Of a stretch of DNA of 64,000 nucleotides, positions 1 through 10,556 are shown one piece after another; position 1 is the stretch's first letter; each line of letters begins with the position of its first letter. The position numbers were made by a program, and so were the translations under genes. Under the pieces are notes generated by a model. It did no database searches and was not told where the DNA came from. It saw only the letters and a program-made list of their open reading frames with translations. Source of the stretch: Notospermus geniculatus (lineage: Eukaryota > Nemertea > Pilidiophora > Heteronemertea > Lineidae); contig NMRB01002792.1 of NCBI GenBank assembly GCA_002633025.1, forward strand, positions 1-64,000, given 5' to 3'.

Positions 1-589
1 CGAGAAGCCAAGCTTTTCCGAGCAGTTCCTGATTCTGAAAGAGTGATACCAGCAAGAACAACAACACCTTACTTTCTTTAGCAAATATGACTATCCTTGA
101 GATTGTTCCCGTGATCGTTGATTTTTTCGAGGAAAAAAATTCTACAGATGGCATGTGAATCACACTTGAGTGATTCTGATTAATTCTCTATTTATTTCAG
201 AAGATGTGGTCAGTGTAGTGTTCTTGGTCATGTACTTTAAATTCCTGAGCACTCATGGGTTCACTGGATGTTCACGTTAAGATTTTCTCAGGAAAAAAAG
301 GCTGGTTTATTTCTTCCTAACAGAGATTATCAATGTCTCATGAACTGGGTAGGGTTTGGACTTTTCTTGGTTACATATTGGCGGTAAAGCTAGCAGATGC
401 TTCTACATGTATTTCAGATTTGTGCAGCATTGCTTAGTGCATTGTTACTGCAAAATCCCAGTAAAAGCACTTACTAGTCTTTATTTATATGACCCATTGT
501 TAAAAAATTGGGGAAATTCTCTCACAAACAAATTCAACCTGGGTGGGGTTTTTGTCATGTTTATTTCCTCATCAGCCTCAAATATGTTA
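1..589. other. Left edge, no firm gene
   Basis: A 26-codon open stretch runs off the left edge on the + strand and stops at TAG near base 80. It could be the end of an upstream exon but has no recognisable domain. At about 460-500 there is a decayed end of the same palindromic MITE that is intact at 14125-14244. Nothing else is identified. Confidence 0.3.
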
Positions 590-1133
590 AGTATGAGGAA
601 ATAAATGAATCAGAAATTCACTTTTATCCTGACCACAAGATATTTTGGACACATTCACAGTCGACTTTATCTTTTTAGTTGTGGCATTTTCTGTGGCAAA
701 AGTGTAAGCCCGGCAAAATTCTTGTTGTGGTCAAGTTTTGTTTGGTGTTCCGATCAAAACTCAAGGATTGACAAGGATTTTCGTTCTTGACGATGAAAAT
801 TGTAAACAGCCTGTCATCATAAAAAGTGACCCATATCGTATTTTCAGCGGTCTAGCAGGGTGGGGTGCAGGGAGACATTTGCCCCCCTGCAAATGACCTG
901 GCAGTAGCGGCATACTGGAATTATTCATGTAAAGTTGGGCCATAAAATGTTATCAGTGTGAGCAGGAGGAGATAATCTAGATTATTTCCTCCTGGTGTGA
1001 GTCATTGTAATGACGGTAAAAGCATTGTTATCATGTTTTATATACAAATCTATGAGTAACTTCAGTCCTTGTACATTTATCCAGAATAAAACACTTTTAT
1101 TCTAATACATGAGGTCGGTCTCTGTTCCATTAT

Positions 1134-1260
1134 CTAGACACCACGGCCTGGAAACGGTTGCAGAGTCGAGTGTGGTGGAGTGGAAGTACTGGTACTCCCA
1201 CCTCTGAGCTTGTGGGTTCGATCCCCAATTGCAGCCGTTGCAGTGATAGGGAGGTTACAA
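1134..1260 (+). repeat. tRNA-like promoter module
   Basis: A box-B-like word (GGGTTCGATCCCC) and an upstream box-A-like TGGTGGAGTGGAAG lie about 35 bases apart. The module recurs in unit 2 at about 8850-8960. The arms do not fold into a complete tRNA, so this is probably a SINE head or remnant. Confidence 0.4.
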
Positions 1261-2239
1261 CTCTTGGCAGGTTTCATGACAACTGTTGGTAAAAGATTCC
1301 TGAGGACTGGAGATGGCAATGATGCCCCCTTGAGGACTGTTGGCGAAGTTGTCTTCAGGGATCTCTTGAAAATAGAAGTTATATAATTTACCATAGTGGG
1401 TACAGTTTCTAAATTACTCAGTTAAACCAGAATCTGCCGTCACATTCACCTGACAACTCGCCGTCGTCAGCGATCGAGTGGTTGGTGACTTCTGACAGGT
1501 GTTAGGCCTATATGATTGTTTTAACGGACATTCCTTTTCTTGGGTTGGAATGAAATTGCGTACTAACATACATCAAATCATCTGTTTCGACTTCCTGGTT
1601 GCCTCGAAAAAAATTCAGGCCTGAGCCTTTTGTGCCAAACAAAGGTGTCATGGTGTGAATACAATGATGAGTTTTCTAGCATATGAACTCGTATGTAAGT
1701 TTTTGGAGATTTGTGTCAGCTTTTATGATAGCATTGAGAATAAAAGAAGTTAGCCTATCAAGACGGAAGAGTAGAGAAAACGTTTTAGGATGTAGGCCTA
1801 GTTCTCGGGCCTAGTTGTCGTTCTCGTCTAACAAAGCGTTCTAGTGCTCCGTGTTTGTTGCAAGAAGGACCCCCTCAACCGACTTGATGTTCGGAAAGTC
1901 AACAAAAACGGTATGTCTTTTGCAAAACAAAAAGCGCTAACTCCATTATTTTACATGTATGTATTTGCAGCTCACTACATGTATTTCCAGTCCACAGCAA
2001 CGCGCTGCAAGCCACATTTGATAATAAACAAGAAGTCAATCTCAAGAATTCACGAATTTTGGACCCCAACCGGGGTCTTTTTCAAGTGGAACTTCACAAT
2101 CAAGCCACATTTGGATGTTATGCCGGGCGTCGACTCAATCAACGGACTGTCATTCGAAATTTTGTTCAGACCGCGCTGAAAGTTAGAGGGGATTCCAAAA
2201 AAAAACTCTTTGTTAATGCCACAGACGTTTTATATAGCC

Positions 2240-2400
2240 ATTAATATCCATATCAATAAATGCCGTAATGCGTTTATCAGGCATGGATCTCGATATCAAT
2301 ATATGCCAGCGTTTTTCAGGCATAGATCTCCATATCAATAAAGGCACATGCGTTTTTCAGGCATGGATTTCGTTATTAAATTTTTGCCCATCCTCGTCAT
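2240..2400 (+). repeat. 40-bp tandem repeat overlapping start codon
   Basis: The word GCGTTTTTCAGGCATGGAT and its variants begin at about 2268, 2308 and 2348, a 40-bp period. The last copy forms the first coding bases of the receptor. Copy 2 has a decayed version at about 10380-10490. Confidence 0.7.
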
Positions 2401-2429
2401 CTTTGGCACATGGTCACGTATCTCAGAAG
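2363..2429 (+). CDS. Copy 1 exon 1, signal peptide
   Basis: Encodes MDFVIKFLPILVIFGTW and the next five residues, a short basic then hydrophobic secretion signal. It ends at a strong donor (AG/GTAAGT) in phase 1. The same exon in copy 2 (10487-10556) differs by one inserted codon and keeps the phase. Confidence 0.8.
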
Positions 2430-5400
2430 GTAAGTACCGAAAAGGGACGAAACGTTTTCTTCGTAGGCCTACTCATCCTGGAAGGCTTGATGGATGTTGT
2501 CGGCAAAAATATCAGATTGTGCATGTTGAAAACCAATGACAGCATACGTTTATCAGATGTTGCCGGGAGACCTCAGATTGTGCACCAAAGTAGCCCAACT
2601 CCCGCACGCGTTCCGGGTAGGGATCGTCGATAGGGAGTTTTCGCAAGGCCCCCGAAACGCCAACGCGAACGCTAAACCTGCATTGGTCGACGCCACGAAG
2701 AGCAAGGATAGACGTTCGCGTCGGCGTTTCGGGGCTTTGCAAAATTCAAAAACTCTAAGCACGGCCCCGTATTCATAAACAGACTTAAAAGTCAAAGTGC
2801 GATACTTATCTTTTGTGTTGACCAAAGGATAAGTGTCACACTTAGACTTAAGTAGCTTTATGAATATGGACCAAGGGGAGCGTGCCGAAGGTGAACACGA
2901 TTTGTACAAGGCTAATAGGTCGATATTGTGACTCTATGACCATCGCCCAGATATCGGTATGTAAACCTCAGGACTAAGAATCCCACGAACAAATTCATCA
3001 TGGTTGTGCTACAATATTGGCGGGAATATATAATTCGTTGACGCCATCAACACGCACCTTCATGTCTTTTCTCCAGTGAATTGCCAGTTTACACTGTCGG
3101 GGTTTCCTCAGGCCGAGAAAGGAAAAACTCATACACTCACGTGTAAATACCCAGGAGCCACAGCCTATGAGTGGACAGGTCCTAACGGTGGAACTCACAA
3201 CGGAGGCACGACAGGAGTATTTACCTTTACCGTTGACGGTGGAATACACGACGGTTTATGGAAATGTGAAGCAACTGTTGGCGGGAATAAAAAGACCATA
3301 TCAGGAAATCTTCTCGTGTACTGTAAGTGTCATATTTATTAAGAAAAAGTATCATCGAGTATGTAATAGGCCTAATTTAAAAACCACATCATATCCGATA
3401 CTTGATGATAAATGATGATGACAAATACATGTATACCGAATTCACGAAACCCTTATTCAAACTCACCCCGCCATGTATTTGTTTTAGGTCCAGGCCTATA
3501 CATAACCGCTGCTTCCAACACTAATCCTTCCATCGATGATCGACTTGAACTATTTTGTCAATTGACAAATCCAACGGGTAGCTTGGTACAGTGGGGCCAA
3601 CGTCTCTTCAATGAGTCAGGTGACGGAGGGATTGCCTGGGCAGACGCGGGGGAATGCAACGTCAAAAAGGGAATAGACAACATAATATGGGCCCCGGGAA
3701 CAAACTGTCAAGTATCAAGAAAATCCAATAAAGATTTCAATATTATCGTTAAGAAAGTGAGAGAATCAACTGCTGGATACTGGAGATGTAGAGATTTCGG
3801 AAACATGTGCTTTAGTAAAGCTGTGAGGATAGACATAGCAAGTAAGTGTGCCATGGTTGTTGAACATCCCGAAGACGATGAGAATGAGGATGTCTTTATT
3901 TACAAATAATATTTGTAATATTTAATATTTGAATGAAGATAGTGTAGGCCGATCAGCATCCTTTTACGCATGAATACAACTCGTTCATTTTATGGCAGTG
4001 GGTAGGCTATAGGCCAACATAGTGTACGATAAACAACTCATTGGTTTATCTATGGCACGAAATGATACGACTTAAGTACCGGTATTAAATGATTTATACT
4101 TTCATCATATTCAGGACCTCCTAAGGACCCACCAACCCTCACAGGTTTCAGCAACCCCATCGTCGGCACCAACCACGTCTTGACTTGTAACGCTTGGCAG
4201 CCATTCGCACGGCCGATGAATTATATTTGGTATAAAGACGGACTAAAGATATCATCAGGGAATGCATCAACTTGGTCCCTGAAGCCGGTTGTCAGGGATG
4301 CAGCAGGAAAATACAGATGTGAAGTTGTTGACACGATAAAGAAAGTGAAGGTTCAGGCGGAAGGGACACTTGTAGTCTACTGTAAGCTTCGTTTTTCTGA
4401 CTTAAATGGCAGTGGTGCATAGGCTGGAATCCGATGGTCGTATAGAACTAGGCGTTTTAGACCGAAGCTAATTTAGAACGGAGAAAGCTTTCAGCTAGAA
4501 AAATTGGCACTTTAGATTTAAATGTTTTTTTCAGGAATTCTGATGATTCTTCGTGATATAAATATCTCGTTTCGAATTATCGAAGTTATCTTTTTTTTCA
4601 TTTTTTATCTTTCAGACTCGGCTATTTGGAACCCTGCGGTCGAAAAGGATGCATTTAAGCGTATTCACATCCGCCGGAGTATCAGCCTCACTCTGGACAT
4701 TATAGCCTATCCTTTTCCAACATCAATTGAGTGGTACTTCGATGGGAACCTGACCTCGCCACTCAACGTTACAACCATAAAACAAAGTGAGACTACATGG
4801 ATTATGACAATAACGTCTGTGACGATGGACGACTATGGGAACTACACAGCTAAAGTGACAAATCAAGCTGGAAGCAGCTTCTTCCATTACGAGATCGCTA
4901 GACCATGTGAGTATTTATATAACGCCTTTCTTGCAGACAACAACCCAGTATTCAATTACTTTTTCATTTACATGTATAAGCTGTGCCGTTTGAAAAGCAC
5001 TTACTTTTGATAAAAGTGCATCTCAACAGTGTTCTTTCTCCCAAATAGGGTCTATACCACACATCCACAACCCAGGGCCACAGAGTCCTAAGTTCGGTGA
5101 AATGATAGCGAAGAAGTTCTAATCTGTGATCGCAATAAGTTACGGCATGCTGGTGTGGATACATTTGATCAACTACCTAAAACCTAGCGTCCACTAGGGC
5201 GCGGACAAGACGCGGAATGCAAATTTAGTGAATCCGCATTCATTCGGCAACCTCTCCGCATATTCTTGAAAGGTTCCGTTCACTGTCTTTATCATTCCTG
5301 AACAGTTCGCGGCATTTCTGCACGTTCGGGAGAGGGCGAAATTTCCGAATCGAAATTTTGATCGAGACCAAAATTTGGACGCGGAAATGAACTTCCCGAC

Positions 5401-7730
5401 ACCTTCGGCAACTTGTCTGCACTGTTGTGCAGACATCGTCAGGACATCCCGCCTTTCTCTAACACTTCCGCAAATGCTCCTGAAAGCCTCCGCGTTGCGG
5501 GCAGCTTCGCGAAGGCAAGCAGAACCCACGCGGACTGCATTTTCTGGAATGCAAGGAACCGACGCGGATCAAAATAAGCGAGTGCGCGAAGCCGTCAAGA
5601 CACGTCAAAAAGTCAACATGTTGCGGTGTGGAGGAGTTTAAAGGCCTGAACCCACTGACGCGTTTCCTCGCAGCGGGAAAACGCAGCGGCAGAAAATGCT
5701 TTGTTAAAAGGCAGCGGACCGAGAATATAACAAAGAATTTGTCGGGCAGCGATGAAACCGCGGCGGGAAAACGCGACAGTGGGTTCAGGCCTTAAGGCCG
5801 GCTTTCCATTGCCGCATTTCCTAACTCCATGACGGCTAGCAGACAATGAAAAAAACCCAAAGTCGTCGCCGAATTTATAAGCTTGCATTATTTCCTCATA
5901 TTGTCCGCATATCTAAATATGGTTGTCGGAAAGTCATCCTGATTGTCCTAGCCCATGATTTTACCAATCCTGGTGTGATCCTAGATGTGTCCGCGCTGTC
6001 CTGCTATACGATCAGCAGCATTTCGCGCCCTTCACGATTGATTCCTAGGACACTCCCAGGTATGTCTGCAGAGATTCGTCGTAATATCCCAGGAAACGAT
6101 GATTCGCACACTTTTTTTCGTGTCTGACGCGGAAAGGATGCCGAAATATGGCATAATTTGCTTCCGCAACCCTTCCTAATCTTGTCGGCGCTCTAGTGGA
6201 CGCCACCCAGAAAGGAAACGAAGGCATTTTATCATTTCATCTTTTTTATACTCTTGACTTTCCCAGTACCCCCTGACATACCGACCGATTTGAAAGTCAT
6301 GGCAAAGGACAAAACAAGTCTTGTCGTTTGGTTCACGGCGGGTTTTGACGGAGGTGCACCGCAGACATTCACCATAGAATACAATGCGGAATCGAAATTT
6401 CTCAAAGGAATCAAGGATGACGGGAAGACAAAGACAATAACCGTTGACATCACTGGTTTGAAGGGTTTCGTTTACTACATCAAGGTCAAGGCCGTTAACG
6501 ACATTGGTTCGAGTTGTTACACTAAAGCTATCAACGTTACCACTGGTACGGCCCCTTTGAAGAATGGGAAAGGTTAGTAATGTGAATAATGATATTGGCT
6601 AAGATCGACATTCCTCATCCGTATACAACTGAATTTCAGATGGAGAAAATAGCGGCACCATCTTTAAGCAAGAAAGATTTTTCTTCAAAAGTGATCGGAA
6701 GATGGCCAGGATGGATAAAACGTCATCTCAGTAACTCTGCGACAGAGAACTTCTTCGCCGCTTAATACCAACGCCGCCTTAGGATATCTGCCCAACCGAT
6801 GACGTAAACTTGACGTACCTGCAGTTATAAGAATGCATAAAACGTGTACATGTATTAACATTGAAGAATTCATCAACCGCACTTGTGAAAAACCATTGTC
6901 AACTTGTCGCTCCACAAGAGAATAATCATGTATACATGTACATGTTCGTGAACGTACTGTACATGGTATACGGCATAATTCAACGGTCATTTCATGATTC
7001 CCATAATTTCAGATGTCGCTGTTGGACCCTGCACGTCGTCCGATATGCCAATATGGCAGATAGTCGTCATTGTCGCGGCAGTTGTTGATGTCATCGTCGC
7101 TATAACCATTCTGGTAATTTATACATGTATTAAGAAACGTAATACATGTACATGTATATGTGACCATGTCAGAGATGGCAAGGAGGTGAGCTACAGCTTT
7201 TTCCTTTATATACTGTAATGTTTTAGCTCAATTTTTTTCGACCCCCCTCCCGTGGTTGCTCAAATCCGATTTCCAAAATCATTTCCTAAACTGACCATTT
7301 CTTTCCGAAAAAACAATGTTAGTAGAAAAATGATGTCAAAATGGACTAAGTGTAATTTCTGCTGATGGACGTGTCATATGAAATGCTCCGCCCTTAGGCC
7401 TACCTCGTTCTCTCGCTACGACAGGATCTTGAATTTTCATGATTGTATAATGAAAAACTTCGATTCCAGACCGAATACACAGTGCCGGGGCCTAGTCCGG
7501 CTCCTATCGAAACCGACTATGACCAAATAGTACTGGAGAGCCGAGTTGATGCCGCGGTTACCGGCGCTGACAACGAAGGCTTCGAGTATGAGCAAATTAA
7601 AGAGCTCAATCTTCCTCCTCATGGAGCCGAGACTTCCAATAAGCTCTACGAAAACCAACCAGACGCTGGAGGTACCGGAATGCCGAGTGATACGATGTAC
7701 GAGAATGTGCCATCTGTGAAACCCAACTGA
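2363..7730 (+). CDS. Ig(4)-FN3 single-pass receptor, copy 1, 8 exons
   Basis: The exons are 2363-2429, 3077-3322, 3488-3841, 4115-4381, 4616-4906, 6267-6572, 7013-7185 and 7470-7730. They total 1965 nt, exactly 655 codons with the stop, so the protein is 654 residues. Order: signal peptide 1-22, Ig1 23-104, Ig2 105-222, Ig3 223-311, Ig4 312-408, FN3 409-510, transmembrane helix about 527-547 with Asp536, then a basic KKR stop-transfer and a CxCxC cluster. The tail has Tyr571, 585, 608, 628 and 645; TDYDQI and TMYENV fit the ITSM pattern TxYxx[VI], and YENQ and YENV fit the Grb2-type YxN pattern. All Ig and FN3 exons are phase 1, the usual class for shuffled extracellular modules. By architecture it resembles CD22/nephrin-like adhesion or immune receptors; the ligand is unknown. 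The nearby ATG at 2348 is in frame but is not conserved in frame in copy 2, so 2363 is chosen. Confidence 0.8.
2630..2757. mobile_element. MITE in intron 1 of copy 1
   Basis: About 40-bp inverted ends (AGGGAGTTTTCGCAAGGCCC and its imperfect complement ending AAAACTCT) with a short centre. No coding content. Confidence 0.65.
2768..2873. mobile_element. Small MITE in intron 1 of copy 1
   Basis: Inverted ends CGTATTCATAAA and TTTATGAATATG with inner ACTTAAGT-type symmetry. Confidence 0.55.
3077..3322 (+). CDS. Copy 1 exon 2, Ig domain 1
   Basis: Acceptor TTTTCTCCAG and donor GTAAGT bracket 82 codons, phase 1 to phase 1. The Ig core is visible as LTCKYPG (B-strand Cys), YEWTG (Trp) and HDGLWKCEA (F-strand Cys, with Trp in place of the usual Tyr). 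Confidence 0.9.
3488..3841 (+). CDS. Copy 1 exon 3, Ig domain 2
   Basis: 118 codons, phase 1 to 1. Core residues are LFCQLTN, QWGQR and STAGYWRCR. It is longer than a usual Ig exon and carries three extra cysteines (GECNV, TNCQV, NMCFS), consistent with additional disulfides. Confidence 0.9.
4115..4381 (+). CDS. Copy 1 exon 4, Ig domain 3
   Basis: 89 codons, phase 1 to 1. A canonical C2/I-type pattern: LTCNAW, then IWYKDG, then DAAGKYRCE. It opens with PPKDPPTLTGF, a typical interdomain linker. This is the best-conserved exon between the two gene copies. Confidence 0.92.
4616..4906 (+). CDS. Copy 1 exon 5, cysteine-less Ig domain 4
   Basis: 97 codons, phase 1 to 1. Ig fold marks are ISLTLDI, IEWYFDG and MDDYGNYTAKVTNQAG, but both disulfide cysteines are replaced (Leu/Asp and Ala). 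Copy 2 has the same losses. The donor is GTGAGT. Confidence 0.88.
5187..6203. mobile_element. TIR DNA element in intron 5 (about 1.0 kb)
   Basis: The ends are inverted: GCGTCCACTAGGGCGCGGAC at the left and the complement of GCGTCCACTAGAGCGCCGAC at the right. There is no transposase ORF, so it is non-autonomous. It sits between the Ig4 and FN3 exons of copy 1 only. Confidence 0.75.
5641..5794. mobile_element. Nested MITE in the 5187-6203 element
   Basis: The inverted words AGGCCTGAACCCACTG and CAGTGGGTTCAGGCCT bound about 150 bp. Single ends of the same family occur near 18668 and 22443. Confidence 0.65.
6267..6572 (+). CDS. Copy 1 exon 6, fibronectin type III
   Basis: 102 codons, phase 1 to 1. 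FN3 hallmarks: the Pro-rich start PDIPTDLKV, the Trp in LVVWFTAG, the IEYN strand, and the Tyr/Leu corner in LKGFVYYIKVKAVNDIGSS. It is the membrane-proximal domain. No counterpart was found for gene copy 2. Confidence 0.9.
6640..6690 (+). CDS. Possible 51-bp cassette exon
   Basis: An acceptor (GAATTTCAG) is followed by 17 open codons in the right phase, then a weak donor (A/GTGATC). Length 51 is divisible by three, so inclusion would lengthen the juxtamembrane stalk without shifting frame. Speculative. Confidence 0.2.
7013..7185 (+). CDS. Copy 1 exon 7, transmembrane segment
   Basis: Enters in phase 1 and leaves in phase 0. Encodes the stalk, the helix IVVIVAAVVDVIVAITILVI with a central Asp, then CIKKR and a Cys-rich juxtamembrane stretch that could be palmitoylated. 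The donor is GAG/GTGAGC. Confidence 0.85.
7470..7730 (+). CDS. Copy 1 exon 8, tyrosine-rich tail
   Basis: Acceptor ATTCCAG, phase 0, 86 codons then TGA. An alternative acceptor at 7424 would hit TGA after five codons, which supports 7470. The five tyrosines sit in the contexts TEYTV, TDYDQI, FEYEQI, LYENQ and MYENV. Confidence 0.8.
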   Translation, partial: TEYTVPGPSPAPIETDYDQIVLESRVDAAVTGADNEGFEYEQIKELNLPPHGAETSNKLYENQPDAGGTGMPSDTMYENVPSVKPN

Positions 7731-8044
7731 CAAAATATCAGAAATGACGGCCATGTCAAAAGTTCGGTGGACAGACATTTTATAAGAAGAAAGTGGCAAA
7801 ACTTGTAGAACGGTGAACCTATTTTATCATATAATAGGGCTGTCAGGTGACGGTGACCGTAGCCCAGATCGTAGCTATCAATAGCCTAGATGTGTGGACT
7901 TGTAATAATACCATACGTACATGTAATGTATACGTGCTCATTGAGCGCACTGAAACCCTTTCTGTCGACTTCGCAGGGAAGTCGGACAATTCATTTTTTT
8001 CTTCCACTACTAGAGTACATGTATTTGTTTCCAAATTCTATTTT
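7731..8044. other. 3' flank of receptor copy 1
   Basis: No AATAAA was seen in the first 250 bases after the stop. The first candidate lies in the AAATAAATG word that opens duplication unit 2. No other gene is evident. Confidence 0.3.
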
Positions 8045-8119
8045 ATGAGGAAATAAATGGATCAGAAATTCACTTTTATCCTGACCACAAGATATTTTGG
8101 ACTTATTCACAGTCGACTA

Positions 8120-8428
8120 AAGCCTGCCGCACACTGGAGCTAGTCTGGACGCAAAACCCCCATTTTTTAGAAAGTGTCCTTTTTCGGAAAACAGCACTTT
8201 CTCTTCATTTTCCGGGACATTTTTGCTCAGCAGATATCTGCTGAGCAAAAAGTTATTCGAGACCGTTTGCTCAGCAGATAGCTCACCGAAAAATACGCGC
8301 ACACGCGAGCTTTCTGCCTCGTGAGGCAAAAAACTCACCGAAATTCCGCGCACACGCGAGCTGCCTGCTGAGCAAACGGTCTCGAATAACTTTTTGCTCA
8401 GCAGATAGCTCCAGTGTGCGGCAGGCTT
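8120..8428. mobile_element. Foldback TIR element with TA target duplication
   Basis: Ends AAGCCTGCCGCACACTGGAG and its complement, flanked by TA on both sides. Unit 1 shows the uninterrupted site. The interior contains an inverted word around AACGGTCTCGAATAAC. Non-coding; Tc1/mariner-type target choice. Confidence 0.85.
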
Positions 8429-9650
8429 TAGGAGGGGCATTTCCTGTGGTGAAAGTGTAAGCCCAGCAAAATTCTTGTTGTGGTCAAGTTTTGTTTGGTG
8501 TTTCGATGAAGACTGAAGGATTGACAAGGATTTGGGTTCTTGACGATAAAAATTGTAAATAGCCTGTCATCATAAAAAGTGCGCAATATCGTATTTTCAG
8601 TGGTCTAGCAGAGTGGGGTGCAGGGAGACATTTGCCCCCCTGCAGGCGACTTTGCCTGATGGCATGCTGGAATCAGTCATGTGAATTTGGGCCATAAAAA
8701 TGTTATCAGTGTGAGTCATTGTAATGACGGTAAAAGCATTGTTATCATGTTTTATATACAAATCTATGAGGAACTTCAGTCCTTGTACATTTATCCAGAA
8801 TAAAACACTTTTATTCTAATACATGAGGTCGGTCTCTGTTCCATTATCTAGACACCACGGCCTGGAAACGGTTGCAGAGTCAAGTGTGGTGGAGTGGAAG
8901 TACTGGTACTCCCACCTCTGAGCTTGTGGGTTCGATTCCCAGTTGGAGCCGTTGCAGTGATAGGGAGGTTACAACACTCTTGGCAGAGGTTTCATGAAAA
9001 CTGTTGGCAAAAGATTCCTCAGGACTGGAGATGGCAATGCCCCCTTGAGGACTGTTGGCGAAGTTGTCTCCAGGGCTCGCTTGAGAATAGAAGTGTTATA
9101 AAGTACCATAGTCGGTACAGTTAAAGTCACTCAATTAAATCAGAATCTGTCGTCACATTCACCTGACAACTCCTCGTCGTCAGCGATCGAGTGGTTGGTG
9201 TCGACTTCTGACAGGTGTTTACATTTTGTTTTAACGGACATTCCTTTTCTTGGATTGAAATGAAATAACGTACTAACGTACATCAAATCATCTGTTTCGA
9301 CTTCCTGGTTGCCTCGAAAAAAATTCAGGCCTGAGCCTTTTGTGCCAAACAAAGGCGTCATGGTGTGAATACAATGATGGGTTTTCTAGCATTATATGAA
9401 CTCGTTTGTACGTTTTTGGAGATCTTTGTCAGCTTTTATGATAGCTTGCTTATAGCTGACAATACGAGAAGTTAGCCTATCAAGAGGGGAAAAAGTAGGT
9501 CTGTTTTCAGGTTAGGATATAAGCCTAGTCGTCGTTTCGTCGTCCAACAAAGCGCTCGGGTATCGGCGTTCGTTGCAGGAAGGACTCCTCAACCCACAGA
9601 ATGTTCCGAAATTCAACAAAAATGGTATGTCTTTTGAAAACTAAAAAGTA

Positions 9651-10170
9651 CGGTGGCCCATACATGCCATGCATATATTTTTATCCGCATTACAAAATTC
9701 TGAACATTATTGTATTTTTTCTTCCATTTCCACTCGGGTGGAAAACATTTCCTCCCGGGTGTAAAACATTTTCACCCGGGTGTAACATTTTCACCCAGGT
9801 GGAAAACATTTTTACCCAGGTGGAAAACATTTTCACCCGGGTGGAAAACAATGTTTTCACCCGGGTGTAAAACATTTCCACTTTCCATTTCCACCCGGGT
9901 GGAAATGTTTTACACCCGGGTGGAAATGTTTTCCACCCGGGTGAGAATGTTTTACACCCGGGTGGAAATGTTTTACACCCGGGTGGAAATGTTTTCCACC
10001 CGGGTGAAAATGTTTTCCACCCGGGTGGGAATGTTTTACACCTGGGTGAGAATGTTTTACACCCGGGTGAAAATGTTTTCCACCCGGGTGGAAATTAGAG
10101 GAAAAATACAAATATGTTCAGAATATTTTAATGTGGATAAAAGTATATACATGGCATGTTTTGGCCACCG
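9651..10170. mobile_element. TIR element carrying a palindromic minisatellite
   Basis: About 85-bp imperfect inverted ends (CGGTGGCCCATACATGCCAT at left, complement of CGGTGGCCAAAACATGCCAT at right) with TA on both sides. It is absent from the matching place in unit 1. The middle is the CACCCGGGTG array. No ORF is credible. Confidence 0.88.
9733..10094. repeat. CACCCGGGTG palindromic minisatellite
   Basis: About 17 units of roughly 20-24 bp, each a 10-bp palindrome CACCCGGGTG (or a one-base variant) plus a spacer. Spacers read GAAAACATTT before about 9885 and its complement AAATGTTTTC after it, so the whole array is a large inverted repeat built of small palindromes. Confidence 0.92.
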
Positions 10171-10486
10171 TAATACAGCTCTAACTCCATAGCCTATTGT
10201 ACTCGCAGCTCACTCTTTCTAGGCCTTCAGTGGCGCGCTAACCAGCAGGCTGCAAGCTATAGGGAGGTAATGATGGGGCGTCGACTCAATCGACGGGCCG
10301 TCATTTAAAAAGAAATTTTGTTCAGATTGCACTGAAAGTTAGAGGGGATTCAAGAAAACTCTTTAGTGCATGTAACTGCAACATGCGTTTTTCACGGGGC
10401 ATGGAACTCCACATGCATAAATGCCATAATGCGTTTTTCAGGACGTCCATTATAGTTCAATAAATCCCACATGCGTTTTTCAGGCT

Positions 10487-10556
10487 ATGGATTTCGTTTA
10501 TATCAATTTATTGTCCATCCTCGTCATCTTTGGAATGTGGTCACATATCTCAGAGG
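10487..10556 (+). CDS. Copy 2 exon 1, signal peptide
   Basis: Encodes MDFVYINLLSILVIFGMW and a short tail before a GTAAGT donor, phase 1. Hydrophobic core as in copy 1. Confidence 0.75.

Larger units (their letters stand above)
594..5110 (+). repeat. Tandem segmental duplication, Ig unit 1
   Basis: The sequence from about 594 to 5110 is repeated from about 8045 to 13800, covering the upstream region, the signal-peptide exon and four Ig exons. Homology starts at the same word (ATGAGGAAATAAATG) and ends near TTCGGTGAAATGATAG in both units. Introns also align, so this is DNA duplication rather than retroposition. Unit 1 continues into FN3, membrane and tail exons that unit 2 lacks. Confidence 0.9.

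Noticed and set aside
9733-10094. CRISPR array
   Set aside because: Spacers are themselves repetitive and palindromic, the setting is animal DNA, and no cas genes exist.
9601-10192. Open frames on both strands across the CACCCGGGTG array
   Set aside because: They are products of the repeat period and palindromic symmetry, with low-complexity TRVEMF/HPGGKH repeats; not genes.
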